Assembly (NCBI RefSeq): GCF_036327415.1
Contig: NZ_CP123961.1
Location: 1,550,001 to 1,614,000, forward strand
DNA: 64,000 bases
DNA from: Bartonella grahamii subsp. shimonis
GTDB lineage: Bacteria > Pseudomonadota > Alphaproteobacteria > Rhizobiales > Rhizobiaceae
Direction: 5' to 3'
Below the pieces are notes generated by a model. The model made no database searches, had not been told where the DNA came from, and was given only the letters and a program-made list of their open reading frames with translations. Of this stretch, positions 48,404-59,566 are shown in pieces. The position numbers were made by a program, and so were the translations under genes. How positions within the stretch are numbered: position 1 is the first letter of the stretch; every line of letters starts with the position of its first letter.

Positions 48404-49648
48404 ATGAAATCATTTGTGGATCAATCACCCATCATCGTTGGAGGAGGAATTGCTGGTTTAAGCACCGCTTTAGCACTCGCTCATAAAGGAATTGCAAGCA
48501 CCATTATCGAAAAGTGTAAACAACTTGAAGCGATAGGCGCTGGTATTCAACTGACACCAAATGCAACATCTATTCTTGCTCGCTGGAAACTTCTTAACAA
48601 ACTCACTGAAGTCGCGACAATCCCACATTTTCTTGAGTTAAAAGATGGATTATCTTTAAAAATACATCTACGGGCTTATCTTATCAATCTAACAGAAAAA
48701 TATTGGAAAGCCCCTTATATGACGCTTCACCGCGCGGCTTTACAAAAAATTTTATATAATGCAGTAATTGAAAATCCTTTGATCAAATACAAAGCAGGCG
48801 AAACGATTGTATCTTTTGCCCAATCTCCAACCAACATTAAAATAACGACAATAAAAACAGATACAGCAACAGAACAGCTTCATTCAACGCCCCTCCTGAT
48901 CGGATGTGATGGAGTTTGGTCAACATTACGGCAACAATCTTATTTTCATGAAAGAGCAAATTTTAGTGGCTTTATTGCTTGGCGTGCAACAACAACGTTT
49001 GATAATCTTCCTCAAAATTTTCGTTCTTCGTTGCAAAATACGAAGACAATTACAGCTTGGATGGGCCCAAAAAACCATCTTGTTGTCTATCCCCTTCAAT
49101 CATCAGAAAAAAAAATTAATTTTGTCGCCATTACGCATGGAGAAAATTCAAAAGAAGGATGGGCCCATAAAGGAGATAAAGAAAAACTCAAATCTCTTTT
49201 TAAAGGTTGGAATTCAAAAATCTTACAAATCTTTGATCATATCGATGAATGGAGCTATTGGCCACTCTTTCAAATGAAACAAACCCGTTTTATTGGAGAG
49301 AAACAAGTATTTGTTGGCGATTGTGCACATGCAGCCTTACCTTTTGCAGCACAAGGTGCCGCTATGGCAATCGAAGATGCTGCCACATTAGCAGAAGCAC
49401 TTTCATTGAAAGATTTTTCATTAACAAAAGCCCTTTTGCTTTATGAAACAACACGCGCCCCCCGTATTGCAGCAGTAAAAAAACGCGGAGATCTCAATAG
49501 ATTAGCCTATCACGCAACCGGTCCTATAGCAATTGCACGCAATCTCATGATGAAAATTCGTACACCAGAGAGCATTATGTCAGATCTCAATTGGCTTTAT
49601 ATGTATGATGCGATGAATTCCATAAAAAATAATGATAAAAACTTATAA
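48404..49648 (+). CDS. FAD-dependent monooxygenase (salicylate hydroxylase-like)
   Basis: A 414-residue class A flavoprotein monooxygenase. The dinucleotide-binding motif is I-I-V-G-G-G-I-A-G-L-S-T-A near residues 10-22. The G-A-G-I-Q-L-T-P-N-A block follows near 45-55, then the D-G motif in L-I-G-C-D-G-V-W-S and the second FAD motif F-V-G-D-C-A-H-A-A-L-P-F near 305. The substrate is unknown. Sequence resembles salicylate hydroxylase and UbiH-like enzymes; a role in ubiquinone synthesis cannot be excluded. Confidence 0.88.
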   Translation: MKSFVDQSPIIVGGGIAGLSTALALAHKGIASTIIEKCKQLEAIGAGIQLTPNATSILARWKLLNKLTEVATIPHFLELKDGLSLKIHLRAYLINLTEKYWKAPYMTLHRAALQKILYNAVIENPLIKYKAGETIVSFAQSPTNIKITTIKTDTATEQLHSTPLLIGCDGVWSTLRQQSYFHERANFSGFIAWRATTTFDNLPQNFRSSLQNTKTITAWMGPKNHLVVYPLQSSEKKINFVAITHGENSKEGWAHKGDKEKLKSLFKGWNSKILQIFDHIDEWSYWPLFQMKQTRFIGEKQVFVGDCAHAALPFAAQGAAMAIEDAATLAEALSLKDFSLTKALLLYETTRAPRIAAVKKRGDLNRLAYHATGPIAIARNLMMKIRTPESIMSDLNWLYMYDAMNSIKNNDKNL

Positions 49649-49697
49649 AATTCTTCCCGTACTTTGAATATTACGAAAGAAGGGGCTTTTTGACTCT

Positions 49698-49832
49698 ATG
49701 GCACTAAAAAATCATCATAATTTACCTCAAATAAAAGCAATATTTTTTGCAACCTACAATCCGATTTTAAAAGCTCAATTTTTAGCTCTCCTAAAAGCAA
49801 AAATACCACTCAAAATCAGCTCCCGTATTTAA
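49698..49832 (+). CDS. Doubtful small ORF (44 aa)
   Basis: A frame from ATG 49698 to TAA 49832, between the monooxygenase and the convergent dnaE. The peptide is basic and hydrophobic, with K-A-I-F-F-A-T-Y-N-P; no family is recognised. AAGAAGGGGC lies some 17 bases upstream, too far for an ideal ribosome site. It is likely chance or a relic. Confidence 0.15.
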   Translation: MALKNHHNLPQIKAIFFATYNPILKAQFLALLKAKIPLKISSRI

Positions 49833-49839
49833 CCTTTAT

Positions 49840-52800
49840 TTAATTCAATTCTACATCAACAACGCCCTGAATTAATTTCATAGCATTTGCGACTTGTGAA
49901 TTCACCTTATACCGCTTAGGAAGCGCAATTTCGACTTCTCTCAATCCATTCTCTTGAATTAAAATAAGCCCAACCTCTCCATTTCCCCCAAGATTTAAAT
50001 TTTGTTCAATTTGTGGAAGCATATCAACTGTTTTTATAAAAAGACGCATCATTTTATGCTGTTTTAATGATTCCTTTTCCAAAGACTGAATTGTTTCAAT
50101 TCGCAAACTAACTCCTTCAGAACGATTTTCTGCGCTCACCGTAATAATAAAAGATTTTCCGGGTTCTAGCATCTCTTCATAACCCGAGAGTGTCTCAGAA
50201 AAGAGAACTGCTTCATATTGTCCACTTGTATCAGAAAAATGAATAATTCCCATTTTTTTACCAGATTTTGTTTTGCGCACATTTTTTGCCACAACAGTTC
50301 CAGCAAGCCGTGCAGCCGTTGCTCCTCCTTTTACGGCATTGGCAAAATTAACCCAAGTCTGAACGCGTTTTTTGTCCAAAATAGCTTGATACTCATCTAA
50401 TGGATGTGCAGAAAAGTAAAAACCTATAGCTTGAAATTCTCGATAAAGCTTCTCAGCTGGCAACCAAGGGGGTGTTTGCGATAAAATCAATGGTTCTTTT
50501 AATCCGCCTAGCATTCCAAATATATCAACCTGCCCGCTAGAATTGTCATCGAGAATACGAAGTGCCCGCGCATGAAGAGTTCCAAGATTGGCTAATAAAA
50601 CCTCACGTGCAATGTTAAAACAATCAAAAGCGCCAGCACAAACTAAACTTTCCATCGCACGCTTATTAACAATACGAGGATCAACACGTGCACAAAAATC
50701 TTCCAGATCCTTAAAAATTTTATTCCCACGACAAGCAACAATATGATCGACAACCGTTTCTCCCACACCTTTTATGGCAGCAAGAGAATAATAAATACAG
50801 TTATCACCAACTTCAAAAACACGATGAGATGTTTGTATAGAAGGTGCAATAACTTCAATACCCAACCTTAATGCTTCACGCCGAAAATCATTGAGCTTAT
50901 CTGTATTCGTCATATCATACGTCATTGAAGCAGCTAAAAACTCAACGGGATAATTCGCTTTCATATAAGCTGTTTGATAAGAAACAATTGCATAAGCAGC
51001 AGCGTGTGATTTATTAAAACCATAATCGGCAAATTTTGCTAAAAGATCAAAGATAATATCAGCTTGCTCTTTATCAACACCACCAGCAACGGCTCCATTG
51101 ACAAAACGCGTACGCTGTTTTTGCATTTCTGCATGAATTTTTTTCCCCATAGCACGACGTAATAAATCAGCTTCCCCAAGCGAATAGCCTGCAAGCACCT
51201 GAGCAATCTGCATCACCTGTTCTTGATACACAATAACACCTTGTGTTTCTTTGATCAAATGATCAATTTTAGGATGAATAGAAGCAATTTCCTCTTCCCC
51301 GTGTTTGCGTGCATTATAGGTTGGAATATTCTCCATTGGACCTGGACGATAAAGTGCGACCAGCGCAATAATATCTTCAATACGGTCTGGCTTCATTCCA
51401 ATCAGTGCCTTGCGCATACCAGAACTTTCCACCTGAAACACGCCAACCGTTTCACCACGTGCCATCATAGCGTAGGTTGTTTCATCATTCAGAGGGATAT
51501 TTGATAAATCTATTTTGATTCCCTTTCTGGAAACAAAATCAACGGCCATTTTCAAAACAGTAAGCGTTTTTAATCCAAGAAAATCAAATTTTACCAGTCC
51601 TGCCTGTTCAACATATTTCATGTTAAATTGTGTAACAGGCATATCAGAACGAGGATCACGATACATCGGAACAAGCTCCCAAAGCGGACGATCTCCGATA
51701 ACAATCCCAGCAGCATGAGTCGAAGCATGACGATAAAGTCCCTCCAACTGGAGTGCTATATCTAATGTGCGCCCAACGACGGGATCTTTTTTCTTTTCCT
51801 CTTCAAATTTAGGTTCATCCTTAATAGCATCAGCCAATTCTACCTGACTTCCTGGCGTAGCAGGAATTAATTTTGTAAGATAATCCACCTGACGATAAGG
51901 AACTTCTAAAACACGCCCCACATCACGCAAAACTGCACGTGCCTGTAACTTACCAAAGGTAATAATTTGAGCAACTTGATCACGTCCATATTTTTTTTGA
52001 ACATATTGAATAACTTCTTCGCGTCGCTCTTGACAAAAGTCGATATCAAAATCTGGCATTGAAACACGATCTGGGTTAAGAAAACGTTCAAAAAGAAGAG
52101 AAAAACGCAATGGATCAACATCAGTAATCGTCAATGCATAAGCAACAAGTGAACCAGCACCAGAACCCCGTCCTGGTCCAACAGGAATATCATGAACCTT
52201 TGCCCATTTTATGAAATCTGAAACGATAAGAAAATATCCAGAAAATTGCATACGCGTAATAACTGAAATTTCATAATCAAGCCGCTGCTCATAATCTGCA
52301 ATCGTATACCCTTCAGCTAATCCAATTGTTTCAAGGCGCATCTTCAAACCATCTTTAGCCTGATTTAACAACTCACTATCTTCTACTTCTAAAGTAATTT
52401 CTGAATTATCAGATTGTTCTATAAAACGAGGCAATATCGGTTTTCGAAGAGGCGTAGCAATATGACAACGCAATGCAATTTCAACAGTATTTTCTAAAGC
52501 TTCTGGAAGATCCGAAAACAGTGCAACCATTTCATCTTGTGACTTCAAATAATGATCTGGCGTCACACGTTTGCGATCTGGGTTAGAGACTATTTGTCCT
52601 TCTGAAACAGCCATCAGCGCATCATGCGCTTCATACCCTTCTCTCTTCAGAAAAAAGGCTTCATTTGTTGCAACAAGAGGAATTTCATGCGAATAAGCCA
52701 ATTCAATAAGATCAGCTTCTACTCTCCGATCATAAGAACCATGCCGTTGTAATTCCACATAAAGACGATCAGCAAAAGATTTTTTCAAATAAATTAAGCG

Positions 52801-53334
52801 CTCAACAGCATGTTCTTTTTTCTCTTCTGCCAAAGAAAGATTAATAGGTCCTCTCTTGCCTCCCGTTAAAGCAATTATTCCTTCACTGTGTTCTGTCAAC
52901 CAATTAGCTTTAATATGCGGAGGATCAGTATCACATTTATCAAGATAAGCACGGCTAACAAGGCGAACTAAATGAGCATAACCGGTTTTGCTAGCAGCCA
53001 ACAGAACAATAGAGCAAAAATCAGAAGGATTACGTCCTTTAACCAAACGTGAATGATCATTTTTATCACAAAAATCAACATTAAGCTGACAACCAATAAT
53101 AGGTTGGACCCCATAAGAAAGACAATGCTGTGAAAATTCCAAAGCCCCAAATAAATTATTGGTATCGGTAATAGCAACCGCCGGTGCATGATCTGAAATC
53201 GCCTGTTGAATAATTTGGGGAATTTTTAAAGCCCCTTCGAGCAAGGAATAAGCTGAATGCACTCTCAAATGAATAAAGCGAGGAAGAGAATTTTTGTTCT
53301 TTTGCATGTTATTCTTATTTTTTACCACTCTCAC
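49840..53334 (-). CDS. dnaE: DNA polymerase III subunit alpha
   Basis: The replicative polymerase subunit (1164 residues). The N-terminal PHP domain begins with F-I-H-L-R-V-H-S-A-Y-S-L-L-E-G-A. The palm has G-P-G-R-G-S-G-A-G-S-L and the catalytic P-D-F-D-I-D-F near residue 420. Next come K-S-H-A-A-A-Y-A and Y-Q-T-A-Y-M-K-A-N-Y-P in the fingers. A helix-hairpin-helix region with I-K-G-V-G-E and a C-terminal OB fold follow. GTG 53334 has AGGA 4 bases upstream; an alternative start is ATG 53307, 9 codons later, which lacks a clear site. It diverges from recG. Confidence 0.95.
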   Translation of the reverse strand: MRVVKNKNNMQKNKNSLPRFIHLRVHSAYSLLEGALKIPQIIQQAISDHAPAVAITDTNNLFGALEFSQHCLSYGVQPIIGCQLNVDFCDKNDHSRLVKGRNPSDFCSIVLLAASKTGYAHLVRLVSRAYLDKCDTDPPHIKANWLTEHSEGIIALTGGKRGPINLSLAEEKKEHAVERLIYLKKSFADRLYVELQRHGSYDRRVEADLIELAYSHEIPLVATNEAFFLKREGYEAHDALMAVSEGQIVSNPDRKRVTPDHYLKSQDEMVALFSDLPEALENTVEIALRCHIATPLRKPILPRFIEQSDNSEITLEVEDSELLNQAKDGLKMRLETIGLAEGYTIADYEQRLDYEISVITRMQFSGYFLIVSDFIKWAKVHDIPVGPGRGSGAGSLVAYALTITDVDPLRFSLLFERFLNPDRVSMPDFDIDFCQERREEVIQYVQKKYGRDQVAQIITFGKLQARAVLRDVGRVLEVPYRQVDYLTKLIPATPGSQVELADAIKDEPKFEEEKKKDPVVGRTLDIALQLEGLYRHASTHAAGIVIGDRPLWELVPMYRDPRSDMPVTQFNMKYVEQAGLVKFDFLGLKTLTVLKMAVDFVSRKGIKIDLSNIPLNDETTYAMMARGETVGVFQVESSGMRKALIGMKPDRIEDIIALVALYRPGPMENIPTYNARKHGEEEIASIHPKIDHLIKETQGVIVYQEQVMQIAQVLAGYSLGEADLLRRAMGKKIHAEMQKQRTRFVNGAVAGGVDKEQADIIFDLLAKFADYGFNKSHAAAYAIVSYQTAYMKANYPVEFLAASMTYDMTNTDKLNDFRREALRLGIEVIAPSIQTSHRVFEVGDNCIYYSLAAIKGVGETVVDHIVACRGNKIFKDLEDFCARVDPRIVNKRAMESLVCAGAFDCFNIAREVLLANLGTLHARALRILDDNSSGQVDIFGMLGGLKEPLILSQTPPWLPAEKLYREFQAIGFYFSAHPLDEYQAILDKKRVQTWVNFANAVKGGATAARLAGTVVAKNVRKTKSGKKMGIIHFSDTSGQYEAVLFSETLSGYEEMLEPGKSFIITVSAENRSEGVSLRIETIQSLEKESLKQHKMMRLFIKTVDMLPQIEQNLNLGGNGEVGLILIQENGLREVEIALPKRYKVNSQVANAMKLIQGVVDVELN

Positions 53335-53709
53335 AATTTCCTACTACAAAATAAATGCCAAACAGCACCCCTTATAAAAGAAACAACTTCTGTTTATCAT
53401 AATTTTAAAACTATAAAATTCATCATCCTACATAGGAGCAATATCCCAATTTTATTAATATTTATAAGAGAGTTTTATCAAGAAAATGCTTCTATTCACA
53501 GCAAATAAACATCTAAAATAAAAAGAAGGAAAATATACCTCATCTAAGCACTTTAATTTTTGCACTCTTTTATTGTATTTATCTTTAAATATTAATTTTT
53601 CTTCCTAAAATTCAATGTGTAAATAATGCAACCTCCTCTTTATGACTTTATCCCAAAAAAGCTCTTTAAAAGGTCTAGAAAAAACAAAAAGAGCAGGTTA
53701 AATTTACCC
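53335..53709. other. Divergent promoter region dnaE / recG
   Basis: About 375 AT-rich bases. The plus-strand frame is open from ATG 53626 into recG, but no ribosome site supports that start. No other gene seen. Confidence 0.5.
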
Positions 53710-55818
53710 ATGCTTCCAAATCCTCTTACCCCTCTTTTTAATTCTATTCGAACTCTTTCTGGTATTACACCTAAAGTCTATAGTTTACTGACAAAACTTT
53801 TAAATATTAATCCTACACAACGTGAAGCAACCCTTATTGATCTTCTTCAATTAATGCCCCATTCTGTCATAGATCGCAGAATGCGTCCCAGCATTGCTTG
53901 TGCAAAAGAAGGAGACACAGTTACGCTCGACATTATCATCGATCAACATCAACCACCACCCCGTGGCCATAACAAAATCCCCTATCGTGTTATTGCCCAT
54001 GATCAAACAGGAAAAGTAAATTTAGTCTTTTTTCACGCTCAGTCTCTTTGGCTAAAAAAACAACTCCTTGAAGGAAAAAAAGTCACTGTATCAGGAAAAG
54101 TTGAATGGTTTAATGGACAACTTTCAATGGCGCATCCCGATTATATTGTTCCAAGCGAACAATCAAATCAGATTCCTCTCATCGAACCTGTCTATCCCTC
54201 TACTGCAGGACTCGCTGCAAAAACACTAAGACGTGCCATACAAAATGCTCTCGATTCTATTCCTCTCCTCCCAGAATGGATAGACGAAAATGTTAAAAAG
54301 CAGCAAAATTTTTCTTCTTTTTCTGTTGCTTTACGCCGTATCCATGCGCCCATTAATCCCAATGATCTATCCTTAGAAAGTACAGCACGCAAACGTCTTG
54401 CCTATGATGAATTGCTCGCTTGTCAATTGGCGCTAGGACTCGTGCGTTTGAAAACCAAATCCCTTATTGGCACTTCTCGACCATCAACAGGAATTTATAC
54501 TAAAAAATTGCTTAATGTCCTCCCTTTTCAACTCACAACCGGTCAAAAAAAAGCAGTAGAAGATATCGCAAATGATCTTGCTTCACCAGAACCAATGCTA
54601 AGACTGCTTCAAGGTGATGTAGGCGCAGGAAAAACTGTTGTTGCATTGATGGCAATGGCACAAATTGCTGAAAATTCAGGACAATCAGCTTTAATGGCAC
54701 CAACCGAAGTGCTTGCCAGGCAACATTTCTCCACCATTGCTCCTCTTGCCGAAAAGGTAGGATTACAAACAACTCTTTTAACAGGACGAGAAAAAGGAAA
54801 ATTGCGGACAAATATCTTGAATGATATTTCATCAGGTCAAGTTTCTATTGTCATCGGAACCCATGCTCTCATACAAAACAGCGTCACTTATAACAATCTC
54901 GCCTTAACCATTATCGATGAACAACACCGTTTTGGTGTCCATCAACGTATCGCTCTGACAGAAAAAGGTAATAAACCTGATATGCTGGTTATGACCGCCA
55001 CGCCCATTCCGCGCACACTTGTCTTAACAGCTTTTGGTGATATGGATGTATCTAAAATTACAGAAAAACCAATAGGACGACAACCCATTACAACAGCAAC
55101 GCTTTCTTTAAAACGTCTTCATGAGCTTATAGAGCGAATCGCAATTGCATTAGAAAAAGGAGAAAAACTCTATTGGATTTGTCCTTTAGTGGAAGAATCT
55201 ACAGCTCTTGATCTCACTTCAATTGAAAATCGTTTTGCATTTCTCCACGAGCGCTTCGGAGCACGCGTTGGTATGATCCATGGGAAAATGTCTACAACAG
55301 AAAAAGAAGCCGCTATGGCATCTTTTAGATGCGGAAATACACGTATTTTAGTTGCAACGACTGTTATTGAAGTGGGGGTAGATATTCCAGATGCTTCGAT
55401 CATTATCATCGAACACGCGGAACATTTTGGCCTTTCACAACTGCACCAATTACGTGGACGTGTAGGACGAGGCGATAAAAAATCTTCCTGCATTTTGCTC
55501 TATAAAGATCCACTAACTAAAACAGCAGCAACACGCCTTAATATTATCCGCAATACAGAAGATGGTTTTGAAATTGCTGAAGAAGATTGGCGCCTGCGAG
55601 GCGAAGGAGAACTTTTAGGTACAAAACAATCCGGAGTCCCTGAATTTCATATAGCAAACCTTGCTGTTCATAGCGATCTTTTGTCAATAGCAAGAAAGGA
55701 TGCACGTTTATTTTTACAACGCGATCCTCATCTTTCTTCGCAGCAAGGACAAGCTTTACGTTTGCTCCTTTACCTTTTCGGACACGATGATGCTATACGC
55801 CTCTTGCGAGCAGGATAA
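53710..55818 (+). CDS. recG: ATP-dependent DNA helicase RecG
   Basis: A branch-migrating helicase that processes stalled forks and recombination intermediates. With start ATG 53710 it has 702 residues, as usual. The N-terminal wedge (OB) domain covers about 60-160. The helicase core has Walker A L-Q-G-D-V-G-A-G-K-T, the D-E-Q-H box (I-I-D-E-Q-H-R-F-G-V), T-A-T-P-I-P-R-T, and V-G-V-D-I-P, then Q-L-R-G-R-V-G-R-G motif VI. An earlier ATG (53626) would add 28 basic residues without a ribosome site. Confidence 0.96.
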   Translation: MLPNPLTPLFNSIRTLSGITPKVYSLLTKLLNINPTQREATLIDLLQLMPHSVIDRRMRPSIACAKEGDTVTLDIIIDQHQPPPRGHNKIPYRVIAHDQTGKVNLVFFHAQSLWLKKQLLEGKKVTVSGKVEWFNGQLSMAHPDYIVPSEQSNQIPLIEPVYPSTAGLAAKTLRRAIQNALDSIPLLPEWIDENVKKQQNFSSFSVALRRIHAPINPNDLSLESTARKRLAYDELLACQLALGLVRLKTKSLIGTSRPSTGIYTKKLLNVLPFQLTTGQKKAVEDIANDLASPEPMLRLLQGDVGAGKTVVALMAMAQIAENSGQSALMAPTEVLARQHFSTIAPLAEKVGLQTTLLTGREKGKLRTNILNDISSGQVSIVIGTHALIQNSVTYNNLALTIIDEQHRFGVHQRIALTEKGNKPDMLVMTATPIPRTLVLTAFGDMDVSKITEKPIGRQPITTATLSLKRLHELIERIAIALEKGEKLYWICPLVEESTALDLTSIENRFAFLHERFGARVGMIHGKMSTTEKEAAMASFRCGNTRILVATTVIEVGVDIPDASIIIIEHAEHFGLSQLHQLRGRVGRGDKKSSCILLYKDPLTKTAATRLNIIRNTEDGFEIAEEDWRLRGEGELLGTKQSGVPEFHIANLAVHSDLLSIARKDARLFLQRDPHLSSQQGQALRLLLYLFGHDDAIRLLRAG

Positions 55819-56206
55819 CAAAGCCCTTCTAATAAAAAATACCTCTCTGTTCAAATACGATTCCCCCTTAGAATTACCCATAAATGATCTACGCAATCCC
55901 TACACTGCCATCTTTATGTTTCATGAACGAACAAACAAATCAATAGCACTATCTTCTCTCCAATCTGAATTATTCTTGCATTAAAACAGTAGAAGAAATA
56001 TTGCGCCTTTTTTTACCATTATATTCACACAGCTGATCCATTTTTTGACAGGTCAGAAAATATTTTTTATTTTATCGTAAAGAATTTATAAAGAAAAATC
56101 CCGTCTCCGATATTCTCGTTCAACAGAGAAAAATGAAAAAATAAGCTATCATTATAAATCAATTTCTTACATTTGATTATTCTCCCAAAGATTCAGAAAT
56201 ATACTT
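55819..56206. other. Gap between convergent recG and glmS
   Basis: About 390 bases. A plus-strand frame that overlaps the end of recG stays open to 55984 but matches no family. In some relatives an sdhE-type gene follows recG; I could not find its conserved residues here. No strong terminator was seen for either gene. Confidence 0.5.
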
Positions 56207-58030
56207 TTATTCAACCGTGACTGATTTTGCCAAATTACGGGGTTGATCGACATCTGTTCCTAATAAAACAGCCGTATGATAAGCAATTAACTGAACAGGA
56301 AGTGCATAAATAATAGGAGCAATAAATTCTGGAACATCTGGCAAAGTGATCGTTGATAAAGTCTTACGACAAGCTACCTCTGCTCCTTTTTTATCAGTTA
56401 TTAAAATAATACGACCATTACGCGCTACCACTTCTTGCATATTAGAAAAAGTTTTTTCAAACCACCGATCATAAGGTGCAACAACAATAACAGGTATTGT
56501 CTCATCCACTAGAGCAATTGGTCCATGCTTCAACTCACCCGCCGCATAACCTTCAGCATGAATATAAGAAAGCTCTTTCAGTTTAAGGGCTCCCTCCAAA
56601 GCAATCGGATAAGAAGTCCCACGTCCCAGATAAAGAACACTTTTTGCATTCACCAAATCACGACAAGTACATTCAATTTTGCTCTCTAATTTTAAGACCT
56701 CATTTAAAATACGTGGAACTTCTGCTAATTGTTGAACCAATTGCTGCTCCATTTGAGCAGAAAGATCCCCTCGTTGTTTAGCCGCGCTAAGTGCTAGTGA
56801 AGCAAGCGTCGCTAATTGACAGGTAAAAGCTTTAGTTGAAGCAACACCAATTTCCGGTCCGGCAAGTGTTGGGAGAATAAAATCAGCCTCCCTTGCCATT
56901 GTTGATTGTTCAACATTCACAATTGTTGCTGTTTTTACACCCCTCTCACGACAATAACGCAAAGAAGCCAATGTATCAGCTGTTTCACCAGATTGAGAAA
57001 CAAACAGCGACAACACATCAGACGTTATAGGAGGTTCACGATAACGAAACTCTGAAGCAACATCATTATCAACACTTAAAGCCGCAAACTTCTCAAACCA
57101 ATAGCGCGCAACTAAGGTTGAATAATAAGCCGTTCCACAACTTGCAAAAAGAAGCCGATGAATATTTTTCCAATCAATTAAATTATCAAAAGATCGAACC
57201 GTACAATTTCCAAGATCAAGATAATGCGCCAAATTATGAGAAATCACTTCAGGTTGTTCAAACATTTCCTTATGCATAAAATGACGATGATTCCCCTTAG
57301 AAATTAATAAAGCCCCTTCAAGTAAGGTTGTCACAGAACGTTTTACCGGTTGATTATGTACATCGTAAATTGTGACGCCTTCTCGTGTGAGAACGGCCCA
57401 ATCCCCATCTTCCATATAGCTAATATGATCAACGAATGGTGCCAAAGCAATCGCATCTGACCCCACAAAAAATTCCTCTTTTCCATAACCAATTGCCAAT
57501 GGTGGGCCAGAGCGAGCCGCAATCATCAGGTTATCTTCACCTTCAAAAATAAGAGCAATAGCAAAAGCCCCCTGCAGCCTTTTCCAACTGGTACGCATAG
57601 CTTCTTGTGGAGAAAGTCCACTTTTTAATGCACGCGTTATTAAATGCGCAATAACTTCCGTATCAGTCTCTGTTTCAAAGATATAACCATCCTCGATAAG
57701 TTCCTTTTGCAATTCTACAAAATTTTCAATAATACCATTATGAACAATCGCAAGTTTTTCAGTCACATGGGGATGCGCATTGCGTTCAACGGCAATTCCA
57801 TGCGTAGCCCAACGGGTATGACCAATTCCTAAACTTCCCTCCAGAGGTATTTTTTTTAATTTTTCTTCTAAATGAACAAGCTTTCCCTCTGCACGTACAC
57901 GATAAAGATGCCCATTATGGACTGTTGCCACCCCAGATGAATCATACCCTCTATATTCAAGACGTTTTAATCCCTCAACCAAAGAGGACGTAACACACCC
58001 CTTTCCAATAATTCCAATAATTCCACACAT
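56207..58030 (-). CDS. glmS: Glutamine-fructose-6-phosphate aminotransferase
   Basis: Makes glucosamine 6-phosphate from fructose 6-phosphate and glutamine, the first step to UDP-GlcNAc. The 607-residue protein begins M-C-G-I-I-G-I-I-G, so the nucleophile Cys is exposed after Met removal. The glutaminase domain has L-E-Y-R-G-Y-D-S-S-G and G-I-G-H-T-R-W-A-T-H-G. Two SIS domains follow, with S-C-G-T-A-Y-Y and S-Q-S-G-E-T-A-D-T. ATG 58030 is fixed by the obligatory M-C start and by GGAG upstream; the open frame extends to 58081. It follows glmU on the same strand. No glmS ribozyme is seen. Confidence 0.97.
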   Translation of the reverse strand: MCGIIGIIGKGCVTSSLVEGLKRLEYRGYDSSGVATVHNGHLYRVRAEGKLVHLEEKLKKIPLEGSLGIGHTRWATHGIAVERNAHPHVTEKLAIVHNGIIENFVELQKELIEDGYIFETETDTEVIAHLITRALKSGLSPQEAMRTSWKRLQGAFAIALIFEGEDNLMIAARSGPPLAIGYGKEEFFVGSDAIALAPFVDHISYMEDGDWAVLTREGVTIYDVHNQPVKRSVTTLLEGALLISKGNHRHFMHKEMFEQPEVISHNLAHYLDLGNCTVRSFDNLIDWKNIHRLLFASCGTAYYSTLVARYWFEKFAALSVDNDVASEFRYREPPITSDVLSLFVSQSGETADTLASLRYCRERGVKTATIVNVEQSTMAREADFILPTLAGPEIGVASTKAFTCQLATLASLALSAAKQRGDLSAQMEQQLVQQLAEVPRILNEVLKLESKIECTCRDLVNAKSVLYLGRGTSYPIALEGALKLKELSYIHAEGYAAGELKHGPIALVDETIPVIVVAPYDRWFEKTFSNMQEVVARNGRIILITDKKGAEVACRKTLSTITLPDVPEFIAPIIYALPVQLIAYHTAVLLGTDVDQPRNLAKSVTVE

Positions 58031-58202
58031 TAAAAAGCTCCAACCCACATCTTTAGATTTAAATTTTATAAAACAATCCAACAGCCTTTATTTAAAACTA
58101 TAAATAATAAAATAATTCAAACGTAGAGTACGGCAATCTTTAAGAATAAAGATCCTATCCATCGTTAGATTAACGCGAAACAAAGGAATAGACTGAAAAT
58201 TA

Positions 58203-59552
58203 TCATTTTTTCTGTTTGTTTTCTAACAAGCGCTCTCGAAATTTTGTCGCATAACCCTCTTTTATAACCTGTCGTGCACGCCCAAAAGCCATACTGTTCA
58301 TAGGAATATTTTCAGTAATAACACTTCCTGAGGCAACATAAGAACCATTCCCTATTACCAATGGGGAAACAAGTGCCGTATTAGACCCAACAAAAGCATA
58401 ATCACCAATCATGGTTTTATATTTGTTAAATCCATCATAATTGCAAGTAATCGTACCGGCTCCAATATTGGTATGTGCACCAATTTTGGCATCACCAATA
58501 TAACTTAAATGATTGATTTTAGAAAATTCCCCTACCTTAGCTTGTTTGACTTCACAAAAATTTCCAATCTTTACGGACTTCGCCAACTCCGTTCCAGGAC
58601 GCAAACGTGCATAGGGACCAATCTGTGCATCCCTACCAACCACAGCACCTTCGAGATAACTAAATGCATGAATAACAGCACCAGATTGTACTTTCACGCT
58701 TAATCCAAAATAAACATTTGGTTCTACCACCACCCCTGGTTCAATTTCTGTATCATAAGAAAAATAGAGTGTTTCTGGTTTTAAGAGTGTAACACCCGAT
58801 AACATTAAATCGCGCGCTTTACGTTTTTGCCACAAAGAATCAGCCTCAGAAAGCTCAAGACCGTTGTTAATTCCTACAATATCTTCAAAAGGAACTTCAA
58901 CAACACGCACATCTAATCCTTCGCGTGTTGCAAGAGAAGCAATATCTGTTAAGTAATATTCTTTTTTCACATTGTTATTACCAACCTTCTCTAAAAGAGA
59001 AAGTGCATGTTTTCCACGCATAGCGAGTATTCCACCGTTACAAAAAGAAATCTTTTTTTCTTCATCACTAGCGTCTTTTTCTTCTACAATTGCGATCAAT
59101 TGACCATTTTTCTCGAGAAGACGCCCATAACCTGTTGGATCTTGGGTATGAAAACCTGCAAAAACAACATCTGCTCCATCAGCAAGCTGTGCACGCATTT
59201 GGTGTAATGAATCTTGCTGAATGAGAGGCGTGTCCCCAAAAACAATGAGAACATCATCTACTTCCTTTTGCAAAGCTAAACGAGCCGATAAAACAGCATG
59301 CGCCGTTCCTAAGCGCTCTTTTTGTTCAAAAATCATCACATCTTTTACAAATGACTGAACAACGTGCGTAACCTCCTTAGCACCAAACCCCACAACAACT
59401 GCTAATTGTGAAGAGCCTGCCAATTCTATTTGTTTTAGAACATGGCATATAAGAGGCAATCCAGCAATTTTATGAAGCACCTTAGGCAGAGACGTTTTCA
59501 TACGCATCCCCTCACCTGCGGCAAGAACAATAGAAAGACAACTTCTAACCAT
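58203..59552 (-). CDS. glmU: Bifunctional UDP-N-acetylglucosamine pyrophosphorylase / glucosamine-1-phosphate acetyltransferase
   Basis: The last two steps to UDP-GlcNAc. The 449-residue protein has an N-terminal nucleotidyltransferase domain, with [12 protein letters not shown] and [11 protein letters not shown]. Its C-terminal left-handed beta helix of hexapeptide repeats has [18 protein letters not shown] and [12 protein letters not shown]. It lies upstream of glmS, giving a glmU-glmS pair for cell envelope precursors. Confidence 0.97.
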   Translation of the reverse strand: MVRSCLSIVLAAGEGMRMKTSLPKVLHKIAGLPLICHVLKQIELAGSSQLAVVVGFGAKEVTHVVQSFVKDVMIFEQKERLGTAHAVLSARLALQKEVDDVLIVFGDTPLIQQDSLHQMRAQLADGADVVFAGFHTQDPTGYGRLLEKNGQLIAIVEEKDASDEEKKISFCNGGILAMRGKHALSLLEKVGNNNVKKEYYLTDIASLATREGLDVRVVEVPFEDIVGINNGLELSEADSLWQKRKARDLMLSGVTLLKPETLYFSYDTEIEPGVVVEPNVYFGLSVKVQSGAVIHAFSYLEGAVVGRDAQIGPYARLRPGTELAKSVKIGNFCEVKQAKVGEFSKINHLSYIGDAKIGAHTNIGAGTITCNYDGFNKYKTMIGDYAFVGSNTALVSPLVIGNGSYVASGSVITENIPMNSMAFGRARQVIKEGYATKFRERLLENKQKK

Positions 59553-59566
59553 AAAAACACATAAAA

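Noticed and set aside
55700..55984. Frame running from the end of recG into the gap
   Set aside because: It starts inside recG in another frame and shows no family signature; I looked for an sdhE-like gene here and did not find its motifs.
58031..58202. glmS ribozyme upstream of glmS
   Set aside because: The gap before glmS is short and AT-rich with no ribozyme core; glmS ribozymes are known mainly from Gram-positive bacteria.
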